Below, piece by piece: positions 7,995 to 15,342 of a stretch of 64,000 nucleotides of DNA. The notes beneath the pieces are model-generated. The model had not been told where the DNA came from. It ran no database searches and saw only the letters and a list, made by a program, of their open reading frames with translations. This DNA comes from JAJDUF01 sp965214295 (GTDB lineage: Bacteria > Chloroflexota > UBA11872 > UBA12225 > JAJDUF01), in the NCBI GenBank assembly GCA_965214295.1, contig OZ243944.1:3782001-3846000 (forward strand). The letters run 5' to 3'. Every line of letters starts with the position of its first letter. Within the stretch, counting starts at the first letter, position 1. Both the position numbers and the translations under genes were made by a program.

Positions 7995-8296
7995 TCCCGA
8001 TGATCGAGGAGCGGAGCGCTGCGCTGGAGGAACTGTGCCGCCGCTATCCGGTCGCGCGGTTGGACCTGTTCGGCTCGGCGGCGGTGGGCGGCCATTCCGA
8101 GGCCAGCGACATTGACTTCATCGTCGAGTTTCAGCCGGGAGCTTTCGACGCCTACGCCGACGTGTACTTCGGACTGCTGGAAGACCTGGAGCGGCTCTTT
8201 GGCTGCTTCGTGGACCTCGTGGTCCATTCGGCCATCAAGAACCCCTACTTCTTGCAGTCGGTTGAGCAGACCAGAACGCCCGTCTATGAGGCTTGA
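7991..8296 (+). CDS. mntA: MntA-type minimal nucleotidyltransferase antitoxin
   Basis: 101 aa. The nucleotidyltransferase signature GS-x10-D-x-D is intact (GSAAVGGHSEASDIDFIVEF), as in MntA antitoxins, which neutralise HepT toxins by adding AMP to a tyrosine of the toxin. ATG 7991 is preceded by GGGAGAGCGACGG. The 3' end overlaps the next frame by 11 nt, the usual MntA-HepT arrangement. Here the partner (8286-8408) has lost its centre, so the antitoxin is probably an orphan; it may persist passively or have acquired another target. Family assignment is firm, function inferred. Confidence 0.85.
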   Translation: MIPMIEERSAALEELCRRYPVARLDLFGSAAVGGHSEASDIDFIVEFQPGAFDAYADVYFGLLEDLERLFGCFVDLVVHSAIKNPYFLQSVEQTRTPVYEA

Positions 8297-8408
8297 GGCC
8301 AGGAAGTACTTGTACGACACTCAGAAGGCCGCCGGGTTCTGGAATGTGATGGAGACAAATCTCCCAGTGCTTCGTAGCGAGGTTAGAGCACTGTTGGAGG
8401 AAGGGTGA
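8286..8408 (+). pseudogene. hepT: HepT (HEPN, DUF86) toxin remnant with internal deletion
   Basis: Only 40 codons remain against roughly 110 in intact HepT. The first 18 residues (MRLEARKYLYDTQKAAGF) match the HepT N-terminus, and the last 22 (WNVMETNLPVLRSEVRALL...) match the C-terminus. The middle, including the RNase motif R-x4-H-x-Y and the tyrosine that MntA modifies, is missing. The join keeps the frame open. Translation would be coupled to mntA through the 11-nt overlap. The product should be inactive as an RNase. Confidence 0.75.
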
Positions 8409-8441
8409 CGTCGTAACGTTTGTGGACGATGGAGGGCGGCT

Positions 8442-9593
8442 ATGCTGGAGCAAGACGTAAGCGATATCCGCGAGAACCTGCGAATGGAGCGCTATCCGAA
8501 CGAATCTGCCGTTCGGCAAGGTATCGTCCAGCGTTTGCTTCGCTCGCTGGGATGGCCGGTCTACGATCCTCAAGTTGTCTACCCCGAGTACACCCTTGAG
8601 CGCCGCCATGTGGATTATGCGCTCTGCCATCCGGCGAGCAAACCGCGCATCTTCATCGAGGTCAAGCAAGTGGGCCAGAGCGATGGGGCAGAACGCCAGC
8701 TTTTCGAATACGCTTTCCACCAGGGCGTTCCGCTGGCGATCCTCACCGACGGGCGCGAATGGAGCTTTTTCCTACCCGCCGGGGCCGGCAGCTACCACGA
8801 ACGGCAACTATGCAAGCTAGACCTCTCCGAGAGCGATGGCGCCGAGTCTATCCGGAGATTTGAGCGCTATCTGAGTTATGAGTCCGTATGCTCCGAAGCG
8901 GCTTTCAAGGCTGCCCAAGAAGACTACCGGGATATCGCGCGTGAGCGCGAAATTCAGGAGGCGCTCCCAAGGGCCTGGGCCAAGCTGGTGGCAGAAGAGG
9001 ATGAGATTCTGCTTGAGGTGGTCGCCGAATGTGTTGAGGATCTGTGCGGACACAAGCCTGCCTCGGACACCGTGGCACGTTTCCTCCGAGGAACGATCCA
9101 ATCCAGTCCCAGACCACTGCATACCCCCTCACAGACCCCGGCTTCTGTTACCCCACCGACTGCTCCGGAAAACACGGGAGCTACCGACGTCACGCCACCC
9201 CCGCCGCTTAATTCTCCTCCAGAGAAAGTGCCTAATGATAAACCTGCCGACGTTGGCTTCACTCTTTTCGGCGAGTTCTACCACTGCCGGACAGGAAAAG
9301 AAATCCTAGTCAGCGTTTTCGAAGCCCTAGCCGAACGCGACCCGACATTCATCGAGAGGTTTGTAGCACTCCCCAAGCATGGCAGCAAGCGCCGTTATAT
9401 CGCTCAGGATTCCAATGACCTCTATCCTGAGAGTCCACACCTCGTACAAGATTCGAACAATTTACACCGACTCAAGTCTGGCTACTGGCTTGGTACCAAT
9501 GTCAGTCACCGGAGCATCGAAAGCATCATTAAGCTGGCATGTGATGTGGCCGGGATTAGCTATGGTACCGACCTGAAGATCAATCTGAAGTAG
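8442..9593 (+). CDS. HSDR_N-like nuclease-domain protein with proline-rich linker and unknown C-terminal domain
   Basis: 383 aa, ATG preceded by TGGAGGGCGG. Residues about 15-150 resemble the type I restriction HsdR N-terminal nuclease domain: NESAVRQGIVQRLLRSLGW, then VDYAL...RIFIEVKQVG, giving the D and E-x-K of the PD-(D/E)XK core. No helicase domain follows, so it is not a full HsdR. After a helical section, a proline/threonine-rich linker (about 227-275) leads to a compact C-terminal domain of about 110 aa (TLFGEFYHCRTGKEILVSVF ... INLK) that I cannot name. A role in defence or DNA processing is inference. Its 5' end is duplicated at 7786-7828. Confidence 0.75.
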   Translation: MLEQDVSDIRENLRMERYPNESAVRQGIVQRLLRSLGWPVYDPQVVYPEYTLERRHVDYALCHPASKPRIFIEVKQVGQSDGAERQLFEYAFHQGVPLAILTDGREWSFFLPAGAGSYHERQLCKLDLSESDGAESIRRFERYLSYESVCSEAAFKAAQEDYRDIAREREIQEALPRAWAKLVAEEDEILLEVVAECVEDLCGHKPASDTVARFLRGTIQSSPRPLHTPSQTPASVTPPTAPENTGATDVTPPPPLNSPPEKVPNDKPADVGFTLFGEFYHCRTGKEILVSVFEALAERDPTFIERFVALPKHGSKRRYIAQDSNDLYPESPHLVQDSNNLHRLKSGYWLGTNVSHRSIESIIKLACDVAGISYGTDLKINLK

Positions 9594-9632
9594 GGGCGTA
9601 ATAGGGCCGCTGGCGTGTCATCGCTCCCCCTC

Positions 9633-9690
9633 ATTCCCGCTCGCGCGGGAATCCATCACCCGGCCGCTGGACTCCGGCTTTCGCCGGAGT
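9633..9690. repeat. Twin R2-type palindromes between the nuclease gene and ubiA-like gene
   Basis: The first palindrome 9633-9652 (ATTCCC-N8-GGGAAT) is followed 18 nt later by 9671-9690 (ACTCCGGCTTTCGCCGGAGT). The same two-palindrome layout, diverged, is found at 11281-11338, so the pair is a unit that was duplicated with the Uma2 region. It lies between convergent genes and could act as a bidirectional hairpin, but no U-tract is present. Confidence 0.8.
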
Positions 9691-9715
9691 GACGAATGGG
9701 GCGGCTTGCGCCGGC

Positions 9716-10594
9716 TCAACGCTGCTCGCCGGTCAGGGCGAGGATCCAGCCAACCGCCAGCGGCACGGCGGCGAGGGCCAGCAGCCGAAAGTGCCAGGTG
9801 AGCGCGACGCGCTGATCGGTGCGGGAGCCGCGGCGATCAATGAGTATCGCGCTGGCGAGGAGTGCGGCCGACGATACGGCGCCCGCGCGGGCGGCTGTGG
9901 CCGGGGCGGTGGCGCCCGGTGTCCGCGCGAGGACGAGCACTTGGGCGACGAGGTACCCTCCCCAGCAGACGAGGCGCGACCACCGGGGGCCGAGCCGGTG
10001 TGCGAGTCCCTGGACGCCGCTGCGCCGATCCGCGGTGAGGTCGGGCAGGGTATTGGCCAAGTGGATGCCGAGCACCAGCGGCGCGCCGACCGGGTAGACC
10101 CAGCGCAGGCGGCGGTCCCAGCCCCGCACGGCCGTCCAGCTCCAGATCGGCAGCAGCGGAAAGGCCACGACAAACGGCACCCAACTCCAGCGGGTGGACT
10201 TCAGTCCCAGATCGTAGGCGACGCCGGTGGTCGCATAGACAACGGCGCTCACCCGCGCCGGCCACGGCAGCCAGCGCGTCGCCGCCAAGCCGGTAGCGAG
10301 CGCAGCGATGCCGACTACGAGCGCCTGCCAGGGCTGTACCAGCCCTTGTACCAGCGGTTTCGATGGCTTGCTCCGCGCATCGAGGTCACGGTCACAGTAG
10401 TCGTTGAGCGCGCCGATCCCGGCGTTGACGAGGCCGACACCGACCAGCAAGGCCGCCAACTGCGTGGGCGTCGGTATGCCCGGCGCCGCAATGGTAGCGA
10501 AAGCGGCGCAGGCAACGACCTTGAGCACTACGGGGAACGGGTGGATTAGCCGCCCCCAAGCCAACAGCCGGGCGGTGCGGCTAGCCGATGCCAT
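9716..10594 (-). CDS. UbiA-family prenyltransferase
   Basis: 292 aa from ATG 10594. That start overlaps the stop of the upstream Uma2 gene (CAC ATG GCA...), implying coupled translation. About eight transmembrane helices. The first prenyl-diphosphate/Mg motif is NDYCDRDLDARSKPSKP (N-D-x2-D-x3-D). The second aspartate-rich loop reads LANTLPDLTADRRSG (D-x3-D). The enzyme would attach a polyprenyl chain to an aromatic or other acceptor in the membrane. It is distinct from the mqnP-like UbiA at 28439, closer to the (bacterio)chlorophyll/homogentisate-type or uncharacterised UbiA groups, and its acceptor is not deducible. Confidence 0.85.
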   Translation of the reverse strand: MASASRTARLLAWGRLIHPFPVVLKVVACAAFATIAAPGIPTPTQLAALLVGVGLVNAGIGALNDYCDRDLDARSKPSKPLVQGLVQPWQALVVGIAALATGLAATRWLPWPARVSAVVYATTGVAYDLGLKSTRWSWVPFVVAFPLLPIWSWTAVRGWDRRLRWVYPVGAPLVLGIHLANTLPDLTADRRSGVQGLAHRLGPRWSRLVCWGGYLVAQVLVLARTPGATAPATAARAGAVSSAALLASAILIDRRGSRTDQRVALTWHFRLLALAAVPLAVGWILALTGEQR

Positions 10595-11204
10595 GTGCCC
10601 GCAGCGCCGCCAAGACATCGGGCGGTCGCCCCTCGCCCGGCCACAGCCACTCCGGTCGCAAGCGCAGGCCCGGTATCACCTGCGACACCACCGCACCATC
10701 CCGGTCCGGCGCCAGGGGTGCGAACGTGCCGGCCGGCTGCCGGTCGTAGACCTCGATCCGCTCGGCCTCCGGGTCGAGCAGCCAGTATTCCTGCACCCCG
10801 GCCGCCGCGTAGTCGCGCCGCTTGACCCCACGGTCGCGCACCACACTGTCCGGCGACAGCACCTCGACTACGAGGTCGGCCGGCCCCTCGATGCGGGTGG
10901 GCAGCACGCGATCCAGGTGCGCGGTGCGGACGAAAGAAGCATCCGGCACGAACCGCTGCCGCCCCAGCCGCATCTCGAACTGGTCAGCAAACACCCGGCC
11001 GAGACCCTGCTTCACCACATAGAGCGAAAGAACAGTCTGAATGAACAACTGGACTGCATTGTGGCGTTCGTTCACCGGCATGATGTAGACCAGCTCACCG
11101 TCTATCAACTCGGCTTTGGTGTCGTCCGGGAGCGCGTCGAACTGCGCCCAGGATGAGAGTGTCGCTTCAGCCGGTGGCGGGGGGGACGTTGCAACTGTCG
11201 CCAT
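10581..11204 (-). CDS. Uma2 family protein, tandem copy 1
   Basis: 207 aa. Uma2 PD-(D/E)XK-like core: FVPDASFVRTAHLD, PADLVVEVLSPDSVVRDRGVKRRDYAAAGVQEYWLLDP. It is almost identical over its central two thirds to copy 2 (11394-12017), differing mainly around residues 40-75 and at the very ends. The 3' end overlaps the ubiA-like start. Both copies share the upstream segment GTAAGTATACTGACC plus GCGCGCCGGAGCG (plus-strand sense), containing a -10-like TATACT on the minus strand, so the promoter was duplicated too. Confidence 0.85.
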   Translation of the reverse strand: MATVATSPPPPAEATLSSWAQFDALPDDTKAELIDGELVYIMPVNERHNAVQLFIQTVLSLYVVKQGLGRVFADQFEMRLGRQRFVPDASFVRTAHLDRVLPTRIEGPADLVVEVLSPDSVVRDRGVKRRDYAAAGVQEYWLLDPEAERIEVYDRQPAGTFAPLAPDRDGAVVSQVIPGLRLRPEWLWPGEGRPPDVLAALRAHGIG

Positions 11205-11280
11205 GGGGTCATGGGCCTCTCAGCAGGTAAGTATACTGACCCGTGCGCGCGCCGGAGCGGCGAAAGGGTTGCCTCTCATC

Positions 11281-11338
11281 ATTCCCGCGCAAGCAGGAAT
11301 CCACTATCTCGCCGCTGGACTCCGGGTTTGGCCGCAGT
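11281..11338. repeat. Twin R2-type palindromes, second copy
   Basis: 11281-11300 (one arm mismatch) and 11319-11338 (two mismatches) repeat the two-palindrome layout of 9633-9690 with the same intervening CGCTGG text. It sits between the two Uma2 copies, next to the ubiA 5' relic, supporting a tandem duplication that once included ubiA. Confidence 0.75.
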
Positions 11339-11393
11339 GACCAAGGAGTTGTCGGCCGTTGTTCCGGCGTGGACCAGCGGTCGGGCAACGCGA
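11339..11393 (-). pseudogene. Relic of the ubiA 5' end after Uma2 copy 2
   Basis: Directly after Uma2 copy 2, an ATG overlaps its stop exactly as in copy 1 and reads MASASRVARPL, versus MASASRTARLL at the true ubiA-like gene. The similarity then stops and the frame runs into the palindrome pair. So only about the first ten codons of a second ubiA copy remain. Confidence 0.65.
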
Positions 11394-12017
11394 CTAGCCG
11401 ATGCCATGTGCCCGCAGCGCCGCCAGCACATCGGGCGGACGGCCCCCACCCGGCCACAGCCACTCCGACCGCAAGTGCAGACCCGGTAGCACTTGCGACA
11501 CCAACACGCCGTTCTCATCCGGCGCCAGGGGTGCGAACGTGCCGGCCGGCTGCCGGCCGTAGACCTCGATCCGCTCGGCCTCCGGGTCGAGCAGCCAGTA
11601 TTCCTGCACCCCGGCCGCCGCGTAGTCGCGCCGCTTGACCCCACGGTCGCGCACCACACTGTCCGGCGACAGCACCTCGACTACGAGGTCGGCCGGCCCC
11701 TCGATGCGGGTGGGCAGCACGCGATCCAGGTGCGCGGTGCGGACGAAAGAAGCATCCGGCACGAACCGCTGCCGCCCCAGCCGCATCTCGAACTGGTCGG
11801 CAAAGACCTCCCCGCTCCCCTGCTTGGCCACCACTGCCAGCAACAAGGTGTGTATCAGTCCAACCACACGATTATGCGCTCTACTAGCAGGCATGATGTA
11901 GACCAACTCACCATCTATCAGTTCGGCTTTGGTGTCGTCCGGGAGCGCGTCGAACCGCGCCCACGCAGAGCGGGTCGCTTCCGCCGGCGGCGAGCGGGTT
12001 GTTGCCACGGTTGTCAT
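11394..12017 (-). CDS. Uma2 family protein, tandem copy 2
   Basis: 207 aa, the same family and core motifs as the copy at 10581-11204 (PADLVVEVLSPDSVVRDRG, RRDYAAAGVQEYWLLDPEAE). The central nucleotide sequence (about 11530-11800) is nearly identical to copy 1, pointing to a recent duplication or gene conversion. A diverged patch (SRAHNRVVGLIHTLLLAVVA versus the copy 1 equivalent) shows that the two have begun to separate or that one patch was replaced. Confidence 0.85.
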   Translation of the reverse strand: MTTVATTRSPPAEATRSAWARFDALPDDTKAELIDGELVYIMPASRAHNRVVGLIHTLLLAVVAKQGSGEVFADQFEMRLGRQRFVPDASFVRTAHLDRVLPTRIEGPADLVVEVLSPDSVVRDRGVKRRDYAAAGVQEYWLLDPEAERIEVYGRQPAGTFAPLAPDENGVLVSQVLPGLHLRSEWLWPGGGRPPDVLAALRAHGIG

Positions 12018-12115
12018 CGGATCAGGTTCCTCTCGCCGGGTAAGTATACTGACCTACGCGCGCCGGAGCGCCGCCAGACTCAACGATTCGCCGTGCAGGT
12101 GAAGGGGAGCGTCAA

Positions 12116-13093
12116 GTGAGCGAGGATCACGCACCACAGGCCATCTATCTCACCGCAGAGGAGGTCGCCCAACTCCTGCCGATGGCTGACGCTATCGAGG
12201 CGGTGGAGTTGGCGTTTCGCCATCTGGGAGCCGGTGGCGCGGTCAACCGGCCTCGTGACCGGATTGCGTTCGGCGGCGGCAGCTTCAACTTCATGGCCGG
12301 AGCGGACCAGGCGCAAGGGTATCTAGGTTACAAAGCCTACGGCGGCTTCCGGGGGCACCGTGCCGGCATGATGGTCACGCTCTACAGCACCGAGAACGGG
12401 CGCGTGTTGGCGATGATGGCAGCCAACCGGCTGGGCCAAATCCGCACTGGCGCCGCCAGCGGGGTGGCTACCCGGCTGTTGGCGCGCACCGGGCCGGCTG
12501 TGCTCGGCCAACTGGGGACCGGCTTTCAGGGTGTTACCCAGCTGGCTGCCGTCGCCGCGGTCCGGGAGCTGCAAGAAGTGCGCGTCTTCAGCCGTACCGC
12601 CGAGCGCCGCGAACTGTTTGCCGCAGAGATGCGGGCACAGTTGGGACTAAAGGTACAGGCAGTGGCAACTGCCGAGGCCGCCGTGAGTGGTGCGGACATC
12701 GTCAACGTCATTACCAACAGCGCCAAGCCGGTACTCCGCGGCGCGTGGCTGGCGCCGGGCACACACATCAACGCCGCCGGCTGCAACGTGCTCTCCCACC
12801 GCGAGATTGATGTCGAGACGGTACGGCGCGCCGACTTGGTAGTAGCCGATTCCGCCGAGCAAGCGCGCCGCGAGGCCGGCGATCTCCTCCCGGCGGTGGA
12901 CCGGGGAGTCATCTCGTGGCAGCAGGTCCGCGAGCTTGCCGACATAGTGGCCGGCAACGTCGTCGGCCGTACCACCCCCGATGAGATTACGCTGTTCGAG
13001 TCGCAGGGTGTGGCGCTCGAAGACGTGACCGCCGCCGCCGTGGTGTATCGCCGCGCCAGCGAGCGCGGTCTCGGCACGCCGCTGCCCTTCTGA
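12116..13093 (+). CDS. Ornithine cyclodeaminase / mu-crystallin family protein
   Basis: 325 aa, GTG start with GGGGAGCG upstream. Family landmarks: substrate-binding region FMAGADQAQGYLGYKAYGGF, LGQIRTGAASGVATRLLA, dinucleotide-binding LGQLGTGFQGVTQ (G-x-G-x2-G), VSGADIVNVITNS, and LAPGTHINAAGCN. The family includes ornithine cyclodeaminase, alanine dehydrogenase (Archaeoglobus type), ketimine reductase and Delta1-pyrroline-2-carboxylate reductase; sequence alone does not separate these. No amino-acid pathway genes are adjacent. Confidence 0.87.
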   Translation: MSEDHAPQAIYLTAEEVAQLLPMADAIEAVELAFRHLGAGGAVNRPRDRIAFGGGSFNFMAGADQAQGYLGYKAYGGFRGHRAGMMVTLYSTENGRVLAMMAANRLGQIRTGAASGVATRLLARTGPAVLGQLGTGFQGVTQLAAVAAVRELQEVRVFSRTAERRELFAAEMRAQLGLKVQAVATAEAAVSGADIVNVITNSAKPVLRGAWLAPGTHINAAGCNVLSHREIDVETVRRADLVVADSAEQARREAGDLLPAVDRGVISWQQVRELADIVAGNVVGRTTPDEITLFESQGVALEDVTAAAVVYRRASERGLGTPLPF

Positions 13094-13137
13094 CGACGCC
13101 AGGACCGCCCAATCCGCTGGGCGCCAATGAGGGACGC

Positions 13138-13335
13138 ATGACCACTGCACAGGAGACGAAACCGCGTTGGCTGCGGGAGCTTGCACGGCGGCTGCGCGAG
13201 CCGCCGTCGGAGGAGGAGTTGGCGTGCCGCCGAGCATATACAGCCCGCATCCGCGCAAAACGCGATCAACTGCCGAGCATTGCCCCGGATACCACCAGCC
13301 AATACATCCGCGCCATCCGCGACGAGGCCAGCTAG
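13138..13335 (+). CDS. Small basic protein, probable antitoxin partner of the VapC relic
   Basis: 65 aa, ATG start, highly charged and helical (WLRELARRLREPPSEEELACRR), no recognised DNA-binding fold. Its stop (TAG) shares one base with the GTG of the following PIN-domain frame, the spacing typical of VapB-VapC operons. The antitoxin role is inferred from position only. Confidence 0.5.
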   Translation: MTTAQETKPRWLRELARRLREPPSEEELACRRAYTARIRAKRDQLPSIAPDTTSQYIRAIRDEAS

Positions 13336-13769
13336 TGGGCCGGCTCTCTAGTGACCAGCGGTTGCTGGTGGTCAACGCATCCGTTGCGGTGAAGTGGTAT
13401 CTCCGAGATGAGGAGCATCTGCTGCGTGAAGCTACGCGATTGTGGCTCCGCTATGGCTGTACATTGTTTGATGGACTGTATATTGCCTGCGCCGCTCAGA
13501 CTCAGGCGCCCCTCGTGACCGACGAGCGTCTGCTGCGTACCATCGGCAACCGACCTAACCTGCTTCTCTCTGGCAAGCTACCCTACCTTGCCGACGGTGT
13601 GACCGACACGATCCAGCCTGCCACCGCGCACGCCTCACGCCCACCGGGCCTATCTTGGGCCACAGAGCGCGCAGAGTTCACTGGGAGGAGGGAGTACCAG
13701 GCCGCTCACTCTCTGAATTCTCCGTGCTCTCTGTGGCTGAAAACGTTCCTGGAATCTACGAATGCCTAG
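13335..13769 (+). pseudogene. vapC: VapC-type PIN-domain toxin relic with central deletion
   Basis: From GTG 13335 the frame reads LLVVNASVAVKWYLRDEEH, the PIN N-terminus, with the first catalytic Asp of the usual VVDASVAVKW replaced by Asn. It then jumps within about 15 residues to the C-terminal half (CTLFDGLYIACAAQTQAPLVTDERLLRT). Roughly 45 central residues, including a second acidic catalytic position, are missing. After KLPY the frame runs on into unrelated repeat-like DNA to a stop at 13769, overlapping the 3' end of the convergent enolase-family gene. It should be inactive. Confidence 0.7.
13654..13736. repeat. Imperfect inverted repeat with CACAGAG / CTCTGTG ends
   Basis: GGCCACAGAGCGCGCAGAG on the left and CTCTCTGTGGC on the right enclose about 55 nt of TCTGAATTCTC-type sequence. 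The style resembles a widespread CTCTGTGGC-type dispersed repeat. It is translated as the tail of the VapC relic. No other copy is seen in the window. Confidence 0.5.
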
Positions 13770-15162
13770 TGTGGAAGATGGGGCGATCAATCTCGTCTAC
13801 CCGATAGCCGAAGCCGGTATCGCCGAGCGTGTCGGTCTTGAGCACACCGTCACGGCGCTGGAAGATACGCGGATGCACGGCCTCTTCCGGCACGGAGAGC
13901 GCCGGAAAGAATTGATGCACGTTCGCCTCGACACCGTTCAGCGCGTTGCAGCGCGCCGCGAAGCCGACCGCGTGGATCAGTGACAAACCCGGGTTCGTCA
14001 GGTCTTGGATGGTGTACGGCACCCCCTCGGCGATAGCCCGACAGAGCACGAGCAGCGCACCGCTCTGCCCCTTACACGTCTTCAGGCCAACGCCGCTCCA
14101 GCCTAGCTCCCGCGCGAGATCATAGTCGGCCGGGCCGGTCAAGCTCTCGTCTATGATGACCGGCTTGAGCGCCGCCACCGCGCGCATGTCCCAGCGGTGC
14201 GCCTGCAGATCGCGCTCCGTCGGCTGCTCGACGTACAATAGCGCCCGATAGGCTGCCGGTGCCCGCTCCCGCAGCGTGTGCAGATAGTCCAGGACATACT
14301 GCGGATCGGGGCATTGCTCATTGGTGTCCATCGAGACCTGCAGCGCATCGGCTTTCCCCATGCCGAGCCGGCGGTGAACCTCTTGCGCCACGCATACCAC
14401 CTCGATAGTGCGCTCGATGTCCCAGGCCAAGTCGGTCCCCAAGAGCTTGATCTTGAGGCACGTCAAGCCGTCGCGCTCCACCCAGTCGTCGAGCGACACG
14501 GGAATACCGTCCTGGGGATCGCTGGCGTCTACCTCGCTGCGGCGCAGCTTATCCAAGCCGCCGACGAGGTGAAACACGGGTACTGCCGGCCGGTAACGCG
14601 GCTGCAAGAAGTCGGCGGGGTAGTGCCCGGCAAACGCCGGCCCGAGATGGACACCCAGGTCGTAGGGCATGAACTCGGCGTCATAGCCATCGTAGACGCC
14701 GATCCCGTTGGCGATAGCAAACGCATCGTGGATGGCTGCGTCAATGGACGACACCGCATTGAGGCCACAAAGACGTGGCATTCCCTCGGCCAAGCTCATC
14801 CGTTCGCCGACCGCGCGGATTGTGCGGTGCAAGTCGTCTTCTAGGATCATCCACAGGTCAATCGGATGGTGGTAGCCCGGCGTATCGGCAACCAGCGCGC
14901 AGAAGTCGGTGGCGACCGCCCGCATCGCCTGATCGCGCTGCTCGTGCGGCTCGACCTTGCTGGGCCAGCTCCACATATCCGAGAGGAAGATGGCGCCCCA
15001 GCCGTCGGCTATCCGACCGCTGCGGGTCTCCACCCGCGCCCGCACGTGGAGAAAGGTGCTCTCCTCGACGATCACGCTCCCAAACTTGAGGGGTGTTCTG
15101 GCCTTGCCGGCCAAGAAGTACGGCTCGACTTCCAGCATCCGCACGTCCGATTGCAGCATCAC
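13756..15162 (-). CDS. Enolase-superfamily protein (mandelate racemase / muconate lactonizing type)
   Basis: 468 aa, longer than the usual 360-400. Barrel motifs: KxK (LTCLKIKLLG), metal ligands in VSMDTNEQ (Asp), LYVEQPTERD (Glu) and VIIDESLTG (Asp-Glu), then GLKTCKGQSG and a final VEANVHQFFP region. These fit an MR/MLE enzyme that abstracts a proton alpha to a carboxylate; whether it dehydrates, racemises or cycloisomerises is unknown. It is the last gene of a minus-strand cluster with an acetoacetate decarboxylase-like protein and an amidohydrolase, so acid-sugar or aromatic-acid catabolism is plausible. The start at ATG 15162 has AAAAGGAATGAGTG upstream. Confidence 0.85.
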   Translation of the reverse strand: MMLQSDVRMLEVEPYFLAGKARTPLKFGSVIVEESTFLHVRARVETRSGRIADGWGAIFLSDMWSWPSKVEPHEQRDQAMRAVATDFCALVADTPGYHHPIDLWMILEDDLHRTIRAVGERMSLAEGMPRLCGLNAVSSIDAAIHDAFAIANGIGVYDGYDAEFMPYDLGVHLGPAFAGHYPADFLQPRYRPAVPVFHLVGGLDKLRRSEVDASDPQDGIPVSLDDWVERDGLTCLKIKLLGTDLAWDIERTIEVVCVAQEVHRRLGMGKADALQVSMDTNEQCPDPQYVLDYLHTLRERAPAAYRALLYVEQPTERDLQAHRWDMRAVAALKPVIIDESLTGPADYDLARELGWSGVGLKTCKGQSGALLVLCRAIAEGVPYTIQDLTNPGLSLIHAVGFAARCNALNGVEANVHQFFPALSVPEEAVHPRIFQRRDGVLKTDTLGDTGFGYRVDEIDRPIFHTRHS

Positions 15163-15342
15163 TCATTCCTTTTGCTCGGCGCCCGCTTGCTAGGCTGTGC
15201 TGCGGCCTGGATTGCGCCGCAAACCGCAGTCCAGGGAGATGCCTGTTCCGCTGGCGATCATGTTTATCGCTTGTTGTGTGGAGAGCAACCCGCAGGGATG
15301 CTTCCGGCGGCCGCCGGAAGCCCGGCACCTGGGGCCACAGCG
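15163..15342. other. Gap between the enolase-type and decarboxylase-like genes
   Basis: 180 bp with no supported ORF. It holds GCTTCCGGCGGCCGCCGGAAGC (15301-15322), a near-perfect palindrome that could form a strong hairpin just after the decarboxylase-like gene, possibly a terminator or processing site. There is no U-tract. Confidence 0.4.

Noticed and set aside
9689..10549. 286-codon plus-strand ORF opposite the ubiA-like gene
   Set aside because: Antisense shadow; the minus frame has the prenyltransferase motifs.
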